A stretch of 64,000 nucleotides of DNA from Kwoniella bestiolae CBS 10118 (Eukaryota; Basidiomycota; Tremellomycetes; Tremellales; Cryptococcaceae): the NCBI RefSeq assembly GCF_000512585.2, contig NC_089241.1:7644001-7708000 (forward strand), read 5' to 3'. A program made the position numbers and the translations under genes. Positions 53,189 through 64,000 of this stretch are shown here, piece by piece (position 1 is the stretch's first letter; every line of letters starts with the position of its first letter). The notes under the pieces were generated by a model that made no database searches, was not told the origin of the DNA, and worked only from the letters and a program-made list of their open reading frames with translations.

Positions 53189-55674
53189 ATGTCAACAGTC
53201 CACGTGCCCCGGCGTAAAGCACAATCAGGCAAACACAAGCGCCAGAAACTCCTCGACAAACGAGCTTTAAAACGGGGCGATCTCACAGCTGAAGAACATG
53301 CCTCGGGCTTATACAAGCTGAACGACAAATACGGTCGAGTCCGAGAACTCCCCTCGAAATCTGGTGGGGTTGACCCGAACTCGTCCAGCGTAAGGCTCAA
53401 GTCAAAATTTGTTGGTCTCTCACCAGAATACCTAACGAAAACTAGAAATCTGGCTTTTGAAATTGTTTTGGATCGACCTCTAGCTCCTGAGAGCGCGGTG
53501 TTTCCCCTGGAGATACTTACGGAGAGAGATAGGGAGGGGAAGCTTAGTTGTCCGTCGAGACCGAAATTTAGGGTGGGGCAGAGTAAGAAGGAAGTGGAGA
53601 GAAATGAGGAAGGGGTATTTAAGAAGTGGTTGAGTGGGACTAATCAGATTATGCAGGAGTATGTAGATGGTCAAGAAGAAGAAGAGCAAGGATATCCCAG
53701 AGGTCCTACGTGGTTTGAAACGAATTTGGAAGTTTGGAGACAGCTGTAAGCTAATTTCTGGAGAACGTTTTCATACTAGACGAGCTTAGCTGATTGATAT
53801 ATACATATATAGATGGAGAGTTACTGAATCGTCGAATATACTCTTATTGCTCCTCGACTCACGATGCCCTTTACTTCACTGTCCGCCATCCTTACGATCA
53901 TACTTGCAGAACCTCAAACCGCATAAAGAGATAATATTGATTTTGACTAAATCGGATTTGGTGGACCCGGCTGCGCTGGAAGGATGGAAAGATTGGGTGA
54001 GGGGATGGTGGGGACTAGAAGGTGTACAAGTGGTCAGTGTACAGTCGTATGATGTAGAGCTTCTCGAAGGAGGTACGTATATTTCATCAGCTGCAGAGAA
54101 AATCACGTCGAGACGGATTAGCGGTGAGCTGATTGAGGGAATCATAGGCGAAGGTAGACATCGCCCTGATATACCGCAAGACTCCCTCGAAGAACTTATC
54201 ATAGCGCTCAAGACTGCTCATGAGCGATTACTCGAGGTTCCAACTTGGGCTAAAGACAATCCGGAAAAACTGAAAGAGTGGAAACCATCTGTACGACCTT
54301 CTGTCGATTGGTTGTCTCTCGCGCAGGAAGAATATCCATATGATATAGCTACGACTCATTCGACTTCTAAGGCTCACAACAAGTCCAAGGATGCCCAAAA
54401 CAAGGATCAGGAGCAACAGTTTGACAGCAACGTTGCTGGTGGAAGTACCGCTCGAGATCCTTCCGAGGAGCCCTTGACGATAGGTCTGATAGGTCAACCG
54501 AACGTCGGTAAATCATCCTTGTTGAATGCTCTGCTGGGTGAACAGAAGGTCAAAGCTAGTCGGACACCTGGTAAAGTGAGTTTTCAGTCAATCCACAACT
54601 GGTGTCTTGTGTGTAGCAAACTCATTGTAGTACATGTGGCGTCTCAGACTAAACACTTCCAGACCATGTTCTGGGGACCCAAGAAAGAAATCCGATTCGT
54701 TGATTGTCCAGGATTAGTATGTCCTTCCTTGGTGGGACTAGAGATCCAAGCTTTAGCAGCTAGTACGTCGATTTCTTCGCTCAAATTCCTGCCACCCATG
54801 CCTTCCCCCCTGAAATTGGGATTCGCATCCTCATAACGGAGTGGCACATATTGATGTCGTGTATCTACGTAGCTATCCCCATAGCCCAAATCGCCTCTCT
54901 ACCAGCCTGTATAACATTCTGCGCCCAGCGTCTCCCCTTGGAACACATATTCAAAATACCTTACACAACCGCTGAAGGTGATATTGACCCCTATGCGGGG
55001 AAAAGGACATACCGGAATCCCCAACTTGCCGAGGCTGAGCGGGCCAAGAGGGAAAAAGATGAACAGAAGGAGAAGTGGACAGCGGGGAAGATCATGGAAG
55101 GTAGAGCGTTGGATAGGGGGTATTGTGAGTTGTTCTATCAGCTACACCATGCTACACCTTTACTTGCAAAGATAGCTGATGGAGATGGTTGAGGTAGTGA
55201 GCGCTAAGAGTGGTCGACCCGATATCAACAGGGCTGCTAATGGGAGTGAGTACTCAGCTATGACGCACAAGGAAATTGAGGAAGAGCTGAGCCGGTGAAT
55301 TGTCAAAACGAATAGTCATGCGACTCCTAGCCGATGGAAAGATCAAATGGGGATTCTATCCACCCGGTATGAATGGAAGAGGAGGGAAGGGTATATGGCT
55401 AGATTCGGAGGATGGCGAGATAAATACATATGATGATGAGAAGGTTGAGGCGCGACAAGACCAAACGAGCGGGGAGGAGTACGATGAGGATGATTTGGAG
55501 GACTCTTCTGCTTCTGAGGAGGAGGAAAATGGTGATGAAGGGGAAGAGGATGAGGAAGATGAAGAAGTAGAGGAGGTCAGGAAGAGCGATAGAGTTGTGA
55601 AGAAGGTTGGAGGGTTCTTTGATGCTTTGGCGATTGACGATGATGATGACGAGGAGGAGGAGGACGAGGAGTGA
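53189..55674 (+). CDS. GNL1: GNL1-like circularly permuted GTPase
   Basis: Seven exons (53189-53745, 53813-54072, 54154-54575, 54648-54762, 54873-55124, 55198-55245, 55316-55674) give 671 codons, 670 residues. The G motifs come in permuted order: G4 LTKSDLVDP (about residue 231), then G1 GQPNVGKSSLLNALLG and G3 FVDCPGLV. This is the mark of the YlqF/YawG family, to which GNL1, Lsg1 and Nog2 belong. The N-terminus is basic (RRKAQSGKHKRQKLLDKRAL) and the C-terminus extremely acidic (EEDEEDEEVEE). HRPDIPQDSLEELIIALK and GRPDINRAANGILRLLADG-type motifs point to GNL1. The intron at 54073-54153 is 81 nt and open in frame, so a form keeping 27 extra residues is possible. Confidence 0.9.
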
Positions 55675-55980
55675 TGAGATCTGAGATACCTTTCATCATA
55701 TACTCGCATCTTGTATACCTTGCGTATTTCCATTTCGCGTCATTACGAGTACATATCTCATGTATGTAAATTGTATTTACATCTTGTACCAACTTCAAAT
55801 GCATCCCACAACCTTAAGATTGGGCTGCTCTCGTGCCGTACAAGCCCAGATGCTTGAGGTAAAGGATAAAATGATTTATGAGTATACATGCATTGAGGAC
55901 ACAGTCATACACAGAACACTCTATAATATACACAAGTTCGATACCAAGTTGGCAACTTCACAATAATCATTCACAGCTTC
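55675..55980. other. Intergenic region between convergent genes
   Basis: 306 bp between the stops of GNL1 (+) and the cystathionine beta-synthase gene (-). It is AT-rich and likely carries both 3' untranslated regions. Confidence 0.5.
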
Positions 55981-57917
55981 TCATACCATCAGCTGATCAC
56001 CTTTCTCCAACTTCTCCCCTCTCTCGCCCTTACTCTGCACAACACTCCCAACATCATTCAAATCCCTACCCAATATCCCCTTAATCGTATCCTTAATATC
56101 CTCTTTGTCTCCTACATCCTCGCCAGTGGGTGATTTGGACGTCTCAAGGAACCAAGGTTTGGACATGTAATTCCTCACTCCGTCCGGTAAGATCACTACG
56201 ACATTGGCATTTGGATCTTGGGCGATTTGCTGTCCCTCGGAGGAATGGAGGTATCGTATTGTTCCTGAGAGGGCTGAGCCGGATGAGCCTCCTACGAAGA
56301 GACCTTCTTTGCGTCTGTCATAGAGAGTATTAGCTTTGACTGCGAGCTAGCCAGCCCAATGCAGCTAAGATGCAGATGTGAAGTGAGTATTGTGGACTCA
56401 CATTAATCTCTTGGTAGCGGTGAAAGCCTCTTCGTCGTTGGTCTTCAACCATTTATCAACTACTGGTGGATTCGGGTCCAACACTTCGGGGAAGAAATCC
56501 TGTTTCGGTGCAAGTCAATCAGCTGACAACTCCCACAATTCCGGGTTGATTTGAAAGCTGACTAAAACTCACATATCCTATACCCTCCACCTGATAATTA
56601 CCAGGTTCTCCTCCCCCCAAAATTGATCCTTCCGGATCAACAGCTAGGATGGTTGTCCTAACGTGAGAAGAACCGTTGCCATTGGTTTGTGGTAGTGAAG
56701 CTTCATAATCCCTGATGGCTCGTCCTAGGCCTGTTATCGTACCGCCCGTTCCTGCTCCTGCTACGAGTAGAGAGATATCTTTGCGGGGTAAATCAGAAGT
56801 TTTCAGTGAGTGCTAGGACGAAATAATTATTAGTTATTGCTGCTGAATCGGGCTATGCACAGGAAGACGACTCACCACGATCTCCTCGTATGTACCATAG
56901 TAATGAGCCAACGGATTATGAGGGTTTGAATACTGATCTAGTATCACACCTCCAGGTATCGACTTTTGTAACTTTCGAGCGATTCCTGCGAGACATAATA
57001 TCTGTGAGCTTGATCCGACTTCTTTCGTAGAGCCAAAGCTCACCAATATGACTTTCTGGGCTGTCCCATCTATCATAACCCTAAAATCAGCTTCATCGCT
57101 TACTCACCTAAGAGCAATATAGCTCACGCTGCTTCGGTCCTGTCACAAAGCGTAGATCATCAGCTTGGTTCCGCATGTTAACGATCAAGCTGACTCACGG
57201 TGTCCTCACTATCTCAGCTCCTAATGCACGTAACATAACTTCCTTCTCCAAACTCATCTTGGCAGGTAAGGTTATTATACACCTGTCCACAAATCTTTGT
57301 TAGCTATTTCGCTCTCATACAAGCTGACCGCAATCAAAAAGCTCACTGATATCCTTTGATAGCGCATGCTAGAGCTAGACCAATGCCTGAGCGTCGAGCA
57401 CGTCAGCTGCCATTCACCTTGCGTCGGCCAGCTGAGTGCATACCTGTATTTCCACCTGCAATGATTGAATCGTAAGCTGAAAGTCTTGAATGGTGGATGT
57501 ATGCAAAAGCTTACTAGTGGGTTCAATGACGATACTTTGTCCAGGTATCAATATTCCCTGTTTCTCGGCATGCTCTACCATCCTCTATGAAACATGCGAA
57601 GCCGAGTCAGCACAGGTACTATATGCGAGCGTGAATGGATCATCACTTTTTCACCTGTCTGTGGACTCACCTTTGCTATTCTATCTTTCACGCTCCCACC
57701 AGCAGAGAAGAATTCACATTTCCCCACTGATCACGGGGATGTTAGCTTTCTTACCGATGCTAGTCAAACAGCAAAGCTCACATAAGTTGCATTTCAGCCC
57801 TTCTTCCTGTGCTATTCTCTGTAGCTTGATCAAGGGAGTATGGCCCACCGCGTCCAACGCTGAGGATAGGACGCCTTGCCAATGGTGTTGAGGTTGGGTT
57901 TCGGTATCGCCACTCAT
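55981..57917 (-). CDS. Cystathionine beta-synthase without a regulatory domain
   Basis: Twelve exons on the minus strand (57917-57782, 57726-57671, 57584-57515, 57455-57444, 57386-57347, 57282-57199, 57139-57128, 57069-57044, 56985-56876, 56812-56573, 56499-56402, 56314-55981) give 406 codons, 405 residues. The pyridoxal-phosphate fold is complete: GHTPLIKLQRIA near the start, GGSVKDRIAK with Lys59 as cofactor lysine, PTSGNTGIGLALACA, TEAAWDSPESHIG, ILDQYSNPHNPLAHYYGTYE and the phosphate loop GAGTGGTITG, then FVGGSSGSALSG. It joins serine and homocysteine in transsulfuration. The C-terminal Bateman (CBS-pair) domain present in yeast and human enzymes is missing; the last 65 residues are charged and not a CBS pair. 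A cysteine synthase is the main alternative. Two 12-nt exons encode SGNT and PTEAA. Confidence 0.88.
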
Positions 57918-58482
57918 CGTATGTGATCGTTACGAGGTATAGAGTACTAGCAGTCGGATAAGATATCTCTTGAGTGTAATAAGATGTATGTACTGGACTT
58001 CACTGGATCGATTGTACTTGGTCTTGTCATGAATGAAGAAGAGAAAGGAAGCATCATGATCGTAATGGATGGTTTCACCTCTTATGATGTGACTGTGTAT
58101 GTGTGTGTAGTGTATGTGTGTGCATATCATGTGGATCACCCGGTTATTCCTTTGATCCGACCGTACATCCTCAACCAAGGTCCGCCCGGATTATCACTAC
58201 TGGTCTGTTATGCCACATCATGCAAGCTCACCACGTGGTGGGTCGATCGAAGGTGGTCAAGAGGATTTTTGAGAGATACGAAGAGGATTGATTTTTGTTG
58301 ACAAGCTTGAGGTTAGCATACATAAAGATCCACTGTCACATACACCAATCGCCCACGATCCATCTCATCAGCACGACAGAGCGCCAGGTAGAGACGCTCC
58401 AAATCCAATAGGTCATCAAGATAGCGTATAATACTTATCATCATATACAGGCAAAGAGAAGTTTCAAAGCGCATCCCTCAAC
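57918..58482. promoter_or_regulatory. Shared upstream region of cystathionine synthase and SOF1 genes
   Basis: 565 bp between divergent starts. It contains a TG-rich tract at about 58092-58122. No clear TATA box was recognised. Confidence 0.4.
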
Positions 58483-60452
58483 ATGGTTGTGAGTTTAGCT
58501 TAGATCAATAGCACCCATCGTGGATGCCTACTTAGCTAACATCCTCTTCTTGCCGCCCGCAGAAAATAAAGATGATCTCACGATCGCTAGACGATCATCT
58601 TCCCTCCTCCTCCACTGCCCCTCACCCACTCCAGCGCAACCTCGCCCCGCACCTACACCCATTTCAAAAACCCCGTGAATACACCCGCGCAATGACAGCA
58701 GTGAAGATGGACAGGATGTTCGCGAAGCCCTTTGTAGATGCACTAGGTGGACACCAGGACGGGGTATACTGTCTTGGCAAAGACTCCAGGAGGGTAGGGG
58801 TAGTAGCTGGTGGAGGCGGTGATGGGGAGGTTATCGTTCATTCCCTCACACTTCGACGACCATTACTTAAAATACCTAATGCGCACAAAGGGATGGTAGG
58901 CGGAATATGTTGGACGTCCGAAGCTCGCGATGGGAAACGGGGGATGATCACTGCTGGAAAGCTTGACGGAACCATCAAGATCTGGAGGTCTGAGGCGTTC
59001 GCCCCTGGTCTACGAGACAAAGAACTATTCGAGGGATCTGAATTTGCCAGTGGCTCCGGGTCGACCTCTCAAGATATCTTAGATAGTGCTGGAGCGATAG
59101 GTGAGATGGGATACGATGAGGAGGAAGGCGGTGGTTTGAACCTTGATGCGAGTAAGAGGGATAAGCTGGGAGAGAGTATGGAACCCACCATGGTATATAC
59201 GAATAAGAATGGGTTCAATGGGATAGATCATCATAGGACGGATCAGGTGTTTGCCACTGCTAGTAATACTGTTCAGATCTGGGATGAGAACCGATCGGCG
59301 GCACTGTCGAATCTTCAATTTGGGAGTACGATGGAGACGGTGAATAAGGTGAAATTCAATCAGAGCGAGACGAGCGTGTTGGCTAGTGTTGGGAACGATA
59401 GGACAATGTGTTTGTATGATATTAGGACGGGCAAGGCGGAGAGGAGGATTGTAATGCAGGTGAGTGGCTTTCTGACCTTGAGAAGGCACAGGGGGCTGTA
59501 CGTTGAGAGATCTGTCAGATGGGATCATGGAGACTGACGATTGGTGGTATGTCTGGTAGTTCGTTTCGAACGATGTGTCGTGGTGCCCTACTCTCCCTAC
59601 GATGATGTTACTAGCAAGTGAAGATCATAACCTGTATACTTTCGATATAAGGAATCTCAACTCGCCAAGTCAGATATACAAGGGTCATGTCGGAGGTGTG
59701 ATGGGATGCGATTGGAGTGAGTTGTATAACCCATTTCGGATGCGATGACGATCAACTGACAATGTAATGGCTGTATAGGTCCTACCGGTGAAGAATTTGT
59801 CTCTGGGTCGTATGATCGAACAGTCAGATTGTGGAATAGGGAGTCTGGTAAATCGAGGGATGTGTATCATACCAAGCGAATGCAGAGGTGGGTTGTGCCT
59901 CTCTACCGACAAAGGATATGCCATCATCATCTGCAATCGTATTCGGCTCCGTTCGAGCAGTAATCTTTTCAGTCACAAGGGTCGTGATCAATGCTGATTC
60001 CGATCTGCTATCAGAGTATTCGACGTAACATACACCCCAACGGCAGATTTCGTCCTCTCCGCCTCCGACGACGGTAACGTCCGTATCTGGAAATCCAACG
60101 CATCCAAGAAACTCGGTGTGGTATCTACAAAGGAAAGACAGTCTATCGAACATCGACAAAAACTTATCGAGAGGTATTCCGCCGAGAAGGGAGTCAGGTC
60201 CATTAAAGATAGACGACATGTTCCTCAGAGTATACATAATGCTACGAAGTTGAAGAGGGAGATGATTGAGTCGAGGAAGGTCAAGGAGGATAGGAGGAGG
60301 GAACATAGTAGGAAAGGGAGGGAGAAGCCTAAGGCTGAGAGGAAGAGTGAGTGAACGGGTTTCTCTTCGCTTTGACGTGAGATCGGGGTGGGACGTGAGC
60401 TGATGCCTTATGGTTTGGGTTTGCAGAGGCTGTCATTGTGGAACAGAAATAG
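58483..60452 (+). CDS. SOF1: Sof1/DCAF13, SSU processome WD40 protein
   Basis: Six exons (58483-58488, 58563-59459, 59560-59716, 59779-59887, 60015-60346, 60427-60452) give 509 codons, 508 residues. The first coding exon is just ATG GTT, after which KIKMISRS continues the usual Sof1 start. WD40 repeats follow (ALGGHQDGVYCLGK, NAHKGMVGGICW, LDGTIKIWR, NTVQIWDENR, DRTMCLYDIRTGK, YKGHVGGVMGCDW, SGSYDRTVRLWNRESGKSRD, LSASDDGNVRIWK). The C-terminal Sof1 domain carries KERQSIEHRQKLIERY and HVPQSIHNA and is highly basic. Sof1 works with U3 snoRNP in 18S rRNA processing in the nucleolus. The three-residue C-terminal exon ending EQK is supported by frame and splice sites. Confidence 0.95.
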
Positions 60453-61563
60453 ATGGTACATGCCACGTCACTGGGATAGGGATGGAGATTGTGTTTTATA
60501 TGCTTTCATGGTTCTTATATGCATGTGTACATGTTGTATCATCTTAATAGTGTTTTCTGGAGATGGATTAATCGAGCTATGAACCACGTGCTCATGTTCA
60601 TCTTTAGAGTTACTCGTTCGGCGTCTAATTTGCACAATATGTTCCGCTCTTACAGTCACAGTTCACTAGTATATCACTCCTCAGCATCATCCTCATCTAC
60701 ATGATATCCAGCTATCTTCTCACCATCTCGGACTCGATATCTTCTCGCATCGTGTAATAACTTTACCTGATGATGTCTTCGCTGAAACTGAAACGCGTCA
60801 AACCGAGAACAGGAAACACAAACACATTTTGTGTGTATGATTGGGAGTGGAAGAAGACACACAGCATGTCTCATACTCGACACGAACAATAACACACACA
60901 ATACACGCTAAATGCAGAATCGTATACGCGGACCATGGCATGACGACACGCTTCCTTTCGATGAGGATCAATGCGGTTATGGTGTGATGGCTAAGATCAA
61001 CTCTCCCCACTTGGATCAACCAAATGACATGTCCAGTCACCGTTCTCCAATCTGCCCATCGAGGACTATCAAGTCACAGTACACGGTAGCTATGGGACGA
61101 ATCATGTCAAATATCCCTTCGACCACCACAGCTATGCGATGTTATAATAACATCAGGGACAGAGGCACTGCTCCTCCTGCACGCCATTGACAATCATCTA
61201 CTGGTGTACCTGGTTGAACGATGATCTACATGGTCATAGTTTGGTGCTAAAGCCAACACTGTCAAAGGACCCCACAGACGTCTGTGTGTATATCGCACAT
61301 GCTTCTCACTTGTTTACCCTTGATCGATGTAAACAACTGAATTCATTCACGTCTACTCCTCACCACCAAGAGTAACAGCGCAATGACCATGACCATTGCC
61401 ATATCATCAATAATACCTTTTCTCACTTCTTTCTCTTCTCTCCACTAACCATTCATTCCATCATTCCCATATGATACATTAACATCTTCTACTTATAGGT
61501 ATTACAGTATCATCTCGACAAACCTACCAAAGAGGGCATAGTTGGTAATTCCCATTCAACACC
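60453..61563. other. Intergenic region of 1.1 kb
   Basis: Between SOF1 and the PH-domain gene, both on the plus strand. The open frames (60468-60901 on -, 60912-61375 on +) have unbiased composition. CACACA runs lie near 60858 and 60897. Nothing else was recognised; the promoter of the last gene should be in the final few hundred bases. Confidence 0.45.
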
Positions 61564-64000
61564 ATGCCCTCACCTCCAATCTCACCCACACCGAGGAGAT
61601 GGCGCTCATCGCCTGATCAACCCCATCCAGACTTTGCCGCCCTTCTATCGACATTCGAACCCTCTTCTTCCCTTTCTGCTCCTCACTCCCCCTCTTCAGA
61701 GGATCATCGTTCCGTCCCCGAATGGGCAACTCCAAGAGGTATACTATCCGACGACAACGAAAATGATCACGACGAAGCGGAAGTAGAGAACCTCACTGCT
61801 ACTGCTGGGGATACTTCTTCTGCTACGATCAATCCAGATGTGGATATCGAAATTAGAACTACTTCACCTTCACCTCAACGTCCCTCTGCTTCTTCGAGAA
61901 TTCATTCAAGCTCAGATTTGGGTTCTCCGCTCTTGCCGCCTAATAGAGGTCAGTTGTTTGGGGAGGATTTTGAGAGAGGTGAACTCTCGCTTGGACCTCG
62001 TGGGATCTTTGCCGGTGAAAGTAAGTTTCATCCCACCAACAACGATGAACGAAATCATTATGCTGATATCTGATTATGAACTGCTGTGGTATAGCTCGTC
62101 CAACTCAACCTTTCCAACCCTCTTACCCGATCCCCCCTCAAGCTACCGGTCAATCTACGGCGACTATCGATGCAGCGTACGATGGTGTCTTATCACAACT
62201 TGACGCGTTGGCAAATCCCATTTCCACCAGACTCCCTTTCGCACCGTCCTCTTCATCTTCTTCCACGAACCCGTATTTACCGCCAAGTACGTTCCATCCT
62301 ATGCCTATTCGACAACCTTTAGTGGGATTAGGAATCAACATGAACCCCCCTCAACCCACTTCACCTGGTCTGGGCAATTACCAACAAGGCAATTTATCGA
62401 GATTGTCCACTGTCACTGAGCGAACCGAGAAGTCATCTTCACCTACAAGCTCCTATGGACAATCAAATACCCTCTCACCCACGTTCCCTGGCGCTTATCG
62501 TGAAGGTCCACCCAAAGCTGCTTCAGTTACTGCATCCACTATAGCAGGTAAATACCCATTACCATCTTCCCCCACCAAGTTACCCTCCTCACCCGTCAAA
62601 GGGCCTCGATCAGCCTTCTCAACGGGTACCGGCACTGCCACTGCTCCGGGAAGTGCAAGTGGTACACCTCAAGGAACGCCTAAGAAGACCTCCGACCTGA
62701 TCAAGATGTTTGAGTCAAGAGGTGATGCAGGTCCTATACCACCCCCTCAACCTAAATTCATCCCCACTTCTCCGTCCAAATCTACCCCTTCGAAACCCAC
62801 CTCAAGAGTTTCCGGTCTACCAAACGAAAGCGGTAGTTCGGTCTTTGGAAGTGGTGGTACTACCAATCCACCGTCCTCATTCCGTTCACCAGTGAATACG
62901 GGAACGACTCCCAATCTTCCACCCAAGTCTCCTTCCCCCCTATCTCAGGTAAAAGGGATGATAGCCTCCTGGAGAGCTAGATCAGGAACCATCTCTCGAC
63001 AACCTGGCGCCTCATCAGGTAGGGAAGGAGCGACTGGCTTGTCGAGGAGTGGTACGGGCGATAAAGGGTGGAATGTCTCCATCAGACGACGAAGGAGACA
63101 TGATAGGGAATTGGCCGAACAAGCTGAAGAGCCTCAGGAAAAGGAGAGAGAGAAGACTTCCGAGCAAAGAGAAAGGGAACAAGAAGAGGAGGATAGGAAG
63201 TCGGAGAGTAAGAGTAGTATACATGATGAGAGGAAGGGTGAGGAGGCTCCTAGTAGATCTGGTAGTTTGAGGAGCGATAAGAAGTCCTCGGAACCTAAAC
63301 AATTGACTGGTGATGTGGGTTTGTTTCCCTCTTTCTCAGTGATCTTTGTCTGTGATATTGGGCAGAACGCTGATGTGTATGGATTGGTCAAATAGCCCAT
63401 AAGAACGGGAGCATTGTATTACCTCAATGTTCATGATCAAGATTCCAAGCCGAATTTCAAATGGGTACAAGCGGATGGTAGATTGTATAATGAGGGTTTG
63501 GAGTTGAATTGGATTAGCGATAAGGGACGAGCGACTGTTACGCTTGATCTGGAGTTTTGTGATGGTACGTCATACCCAAGGCTTTCAGCTACTAGTCTCA
63601 TGTGTCGTAGAAAGCTGACTTTTGGTGGTGTTGTAGAGGTCGCTTCTACATATAGTCCCAACAACCCTATGGCTGGGGATGATATTGGTGCGGCTGCTGC
63701 GAGACGACAAGGTCAATTAGCAGATAGCCTTTATCCTTTCAAGCTTGTAAGTCAGCTAGTAATTTGTGGCATGATTATTTGAGCTGACGTCTGGGCCATA
63801 GGTTTACGATGATGGGGTGGAGAGATTAGCATGTGACAGTGCTAGAGACCGAGGTAAGCTATGCCTTGACCAATATTTGGTGAGGCCGGACTTGGCTGAA
63901 CCTCTTGGCCGTAGTTCGATGGGTCAACGCCATTTGGACTGTACTTGAGCGCACTCGAGCTGCACCTTCAGCATCACTCCGAGCCAACCGATCCCCCTCC
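61564..64000 (+). CDS. PH-domain protein, 5' part
   Basis: Exons 61564-62020, 62095-63314, 63396-63564, 63637-63746, 63802-63853 and 63915 to beyond the window join in one frame; the 3' end is missing. The first 560 residues are disordered, Ser/Pro-rich, with a basic and then Glu/Arg/Lys-rich coiled-coil-like end (RRRRRHDRELAEQAEEP, EREKTSEQREREQEEEDR). A PH-like domain follows: KPIR-type start replaced by PIRTGALYYLNVHD, then FKWVQADGRLYNEGLELNW, VTLDLEFCDEV, LYPFKLVYDDGVERLAC and RVRWVNAIWTVLERT with the C-terminal helix tryptophan. PH domains bind phosphoinositides or proteins at membranes. Cell-polarity or septation proteins with long disordered N-termini are plausible relatives, but no family is assigned. 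Confidence 0.75.

Overview
The window is chromosomal DNA of a tremellomycete (Cryptococcus/Kwoniella-type) basidiomycete yeast. Nearly every gene is split by many short introns, mostly 40-110 nt, with GTGAG/GTAAG donors, CTGAY/CTAAC branch points and YAG acceptors. Some coding exons are only 6-18 nt. Genes lie close together on both strands, and a CPL1-type secreted protein, a family first described from Cryptococcus, is present. No tRNA, rRNA, CRISPR array, transposon or plasmid-like feature was found. All exon coordinates were derived by hand from splice signals and reading-frame continuity.

Layout. 0-7 kb: 3' end of a condensin CAP-G gene (+), a 2.1-kb gap, VPS28 (-) and a mitochondrial carrier (+). 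7-19 kb: an unknown two-exon protein (-), a 4-kb gap, a DUF1308/C7orf25-like gene (-), a PRA1/Yip3 gene (+) and GET4 (+). 19-26 kb: a block of same-strand, intronless genes for low-complexity and coiled-coil proteins I do not recognise. Three of them share a TATA-plus-leader arrangement, and one is interrupted by an in-frame TAA. 26-34 kb: TFB5 (+), the histone deacetylase HOS3 (-) and a double-bromodomain RSC4-like gene (+); HOS3 and RSC4 are divergent. 34-42 kb: a membrane protein with a cytoplasmic tail of more than 1,100 residues, which looks like two genes until an intron is recognised (-), then a chitin-binding/DM9-repeat lectin-like protein (-). 42-49 kb: TCF25/RQC1 (-) divergent from ribosomal protein uS17 (+), then an unknown polytopic membrane protein (+). 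50-64 kb: a CPL1-like secreted protein (+), OHCU decarboxylase (-), the GTPase GNL1 (+), a short cystathionine beta-synthase (-), SOF1/DCAF13 (+) and the 5' part of a PH-domain gene (+) that runs off the end.

Most genes are core eukaryotic functions: chromatin, ESCRT, tail-anchored protein insertion, TFIIH, ribosome assembly and quality control, sulfur and purine metabolism. The accessory material is the intronless 19-26 kb block, the DM9/chitin-binding protein, the CPL1-like protein and the long-tailed membrane protein. Two gaps (990-3104 and 9495-13485) are far longer than the local norm and may hold non-coding transcripts or extended regulatory DNA.
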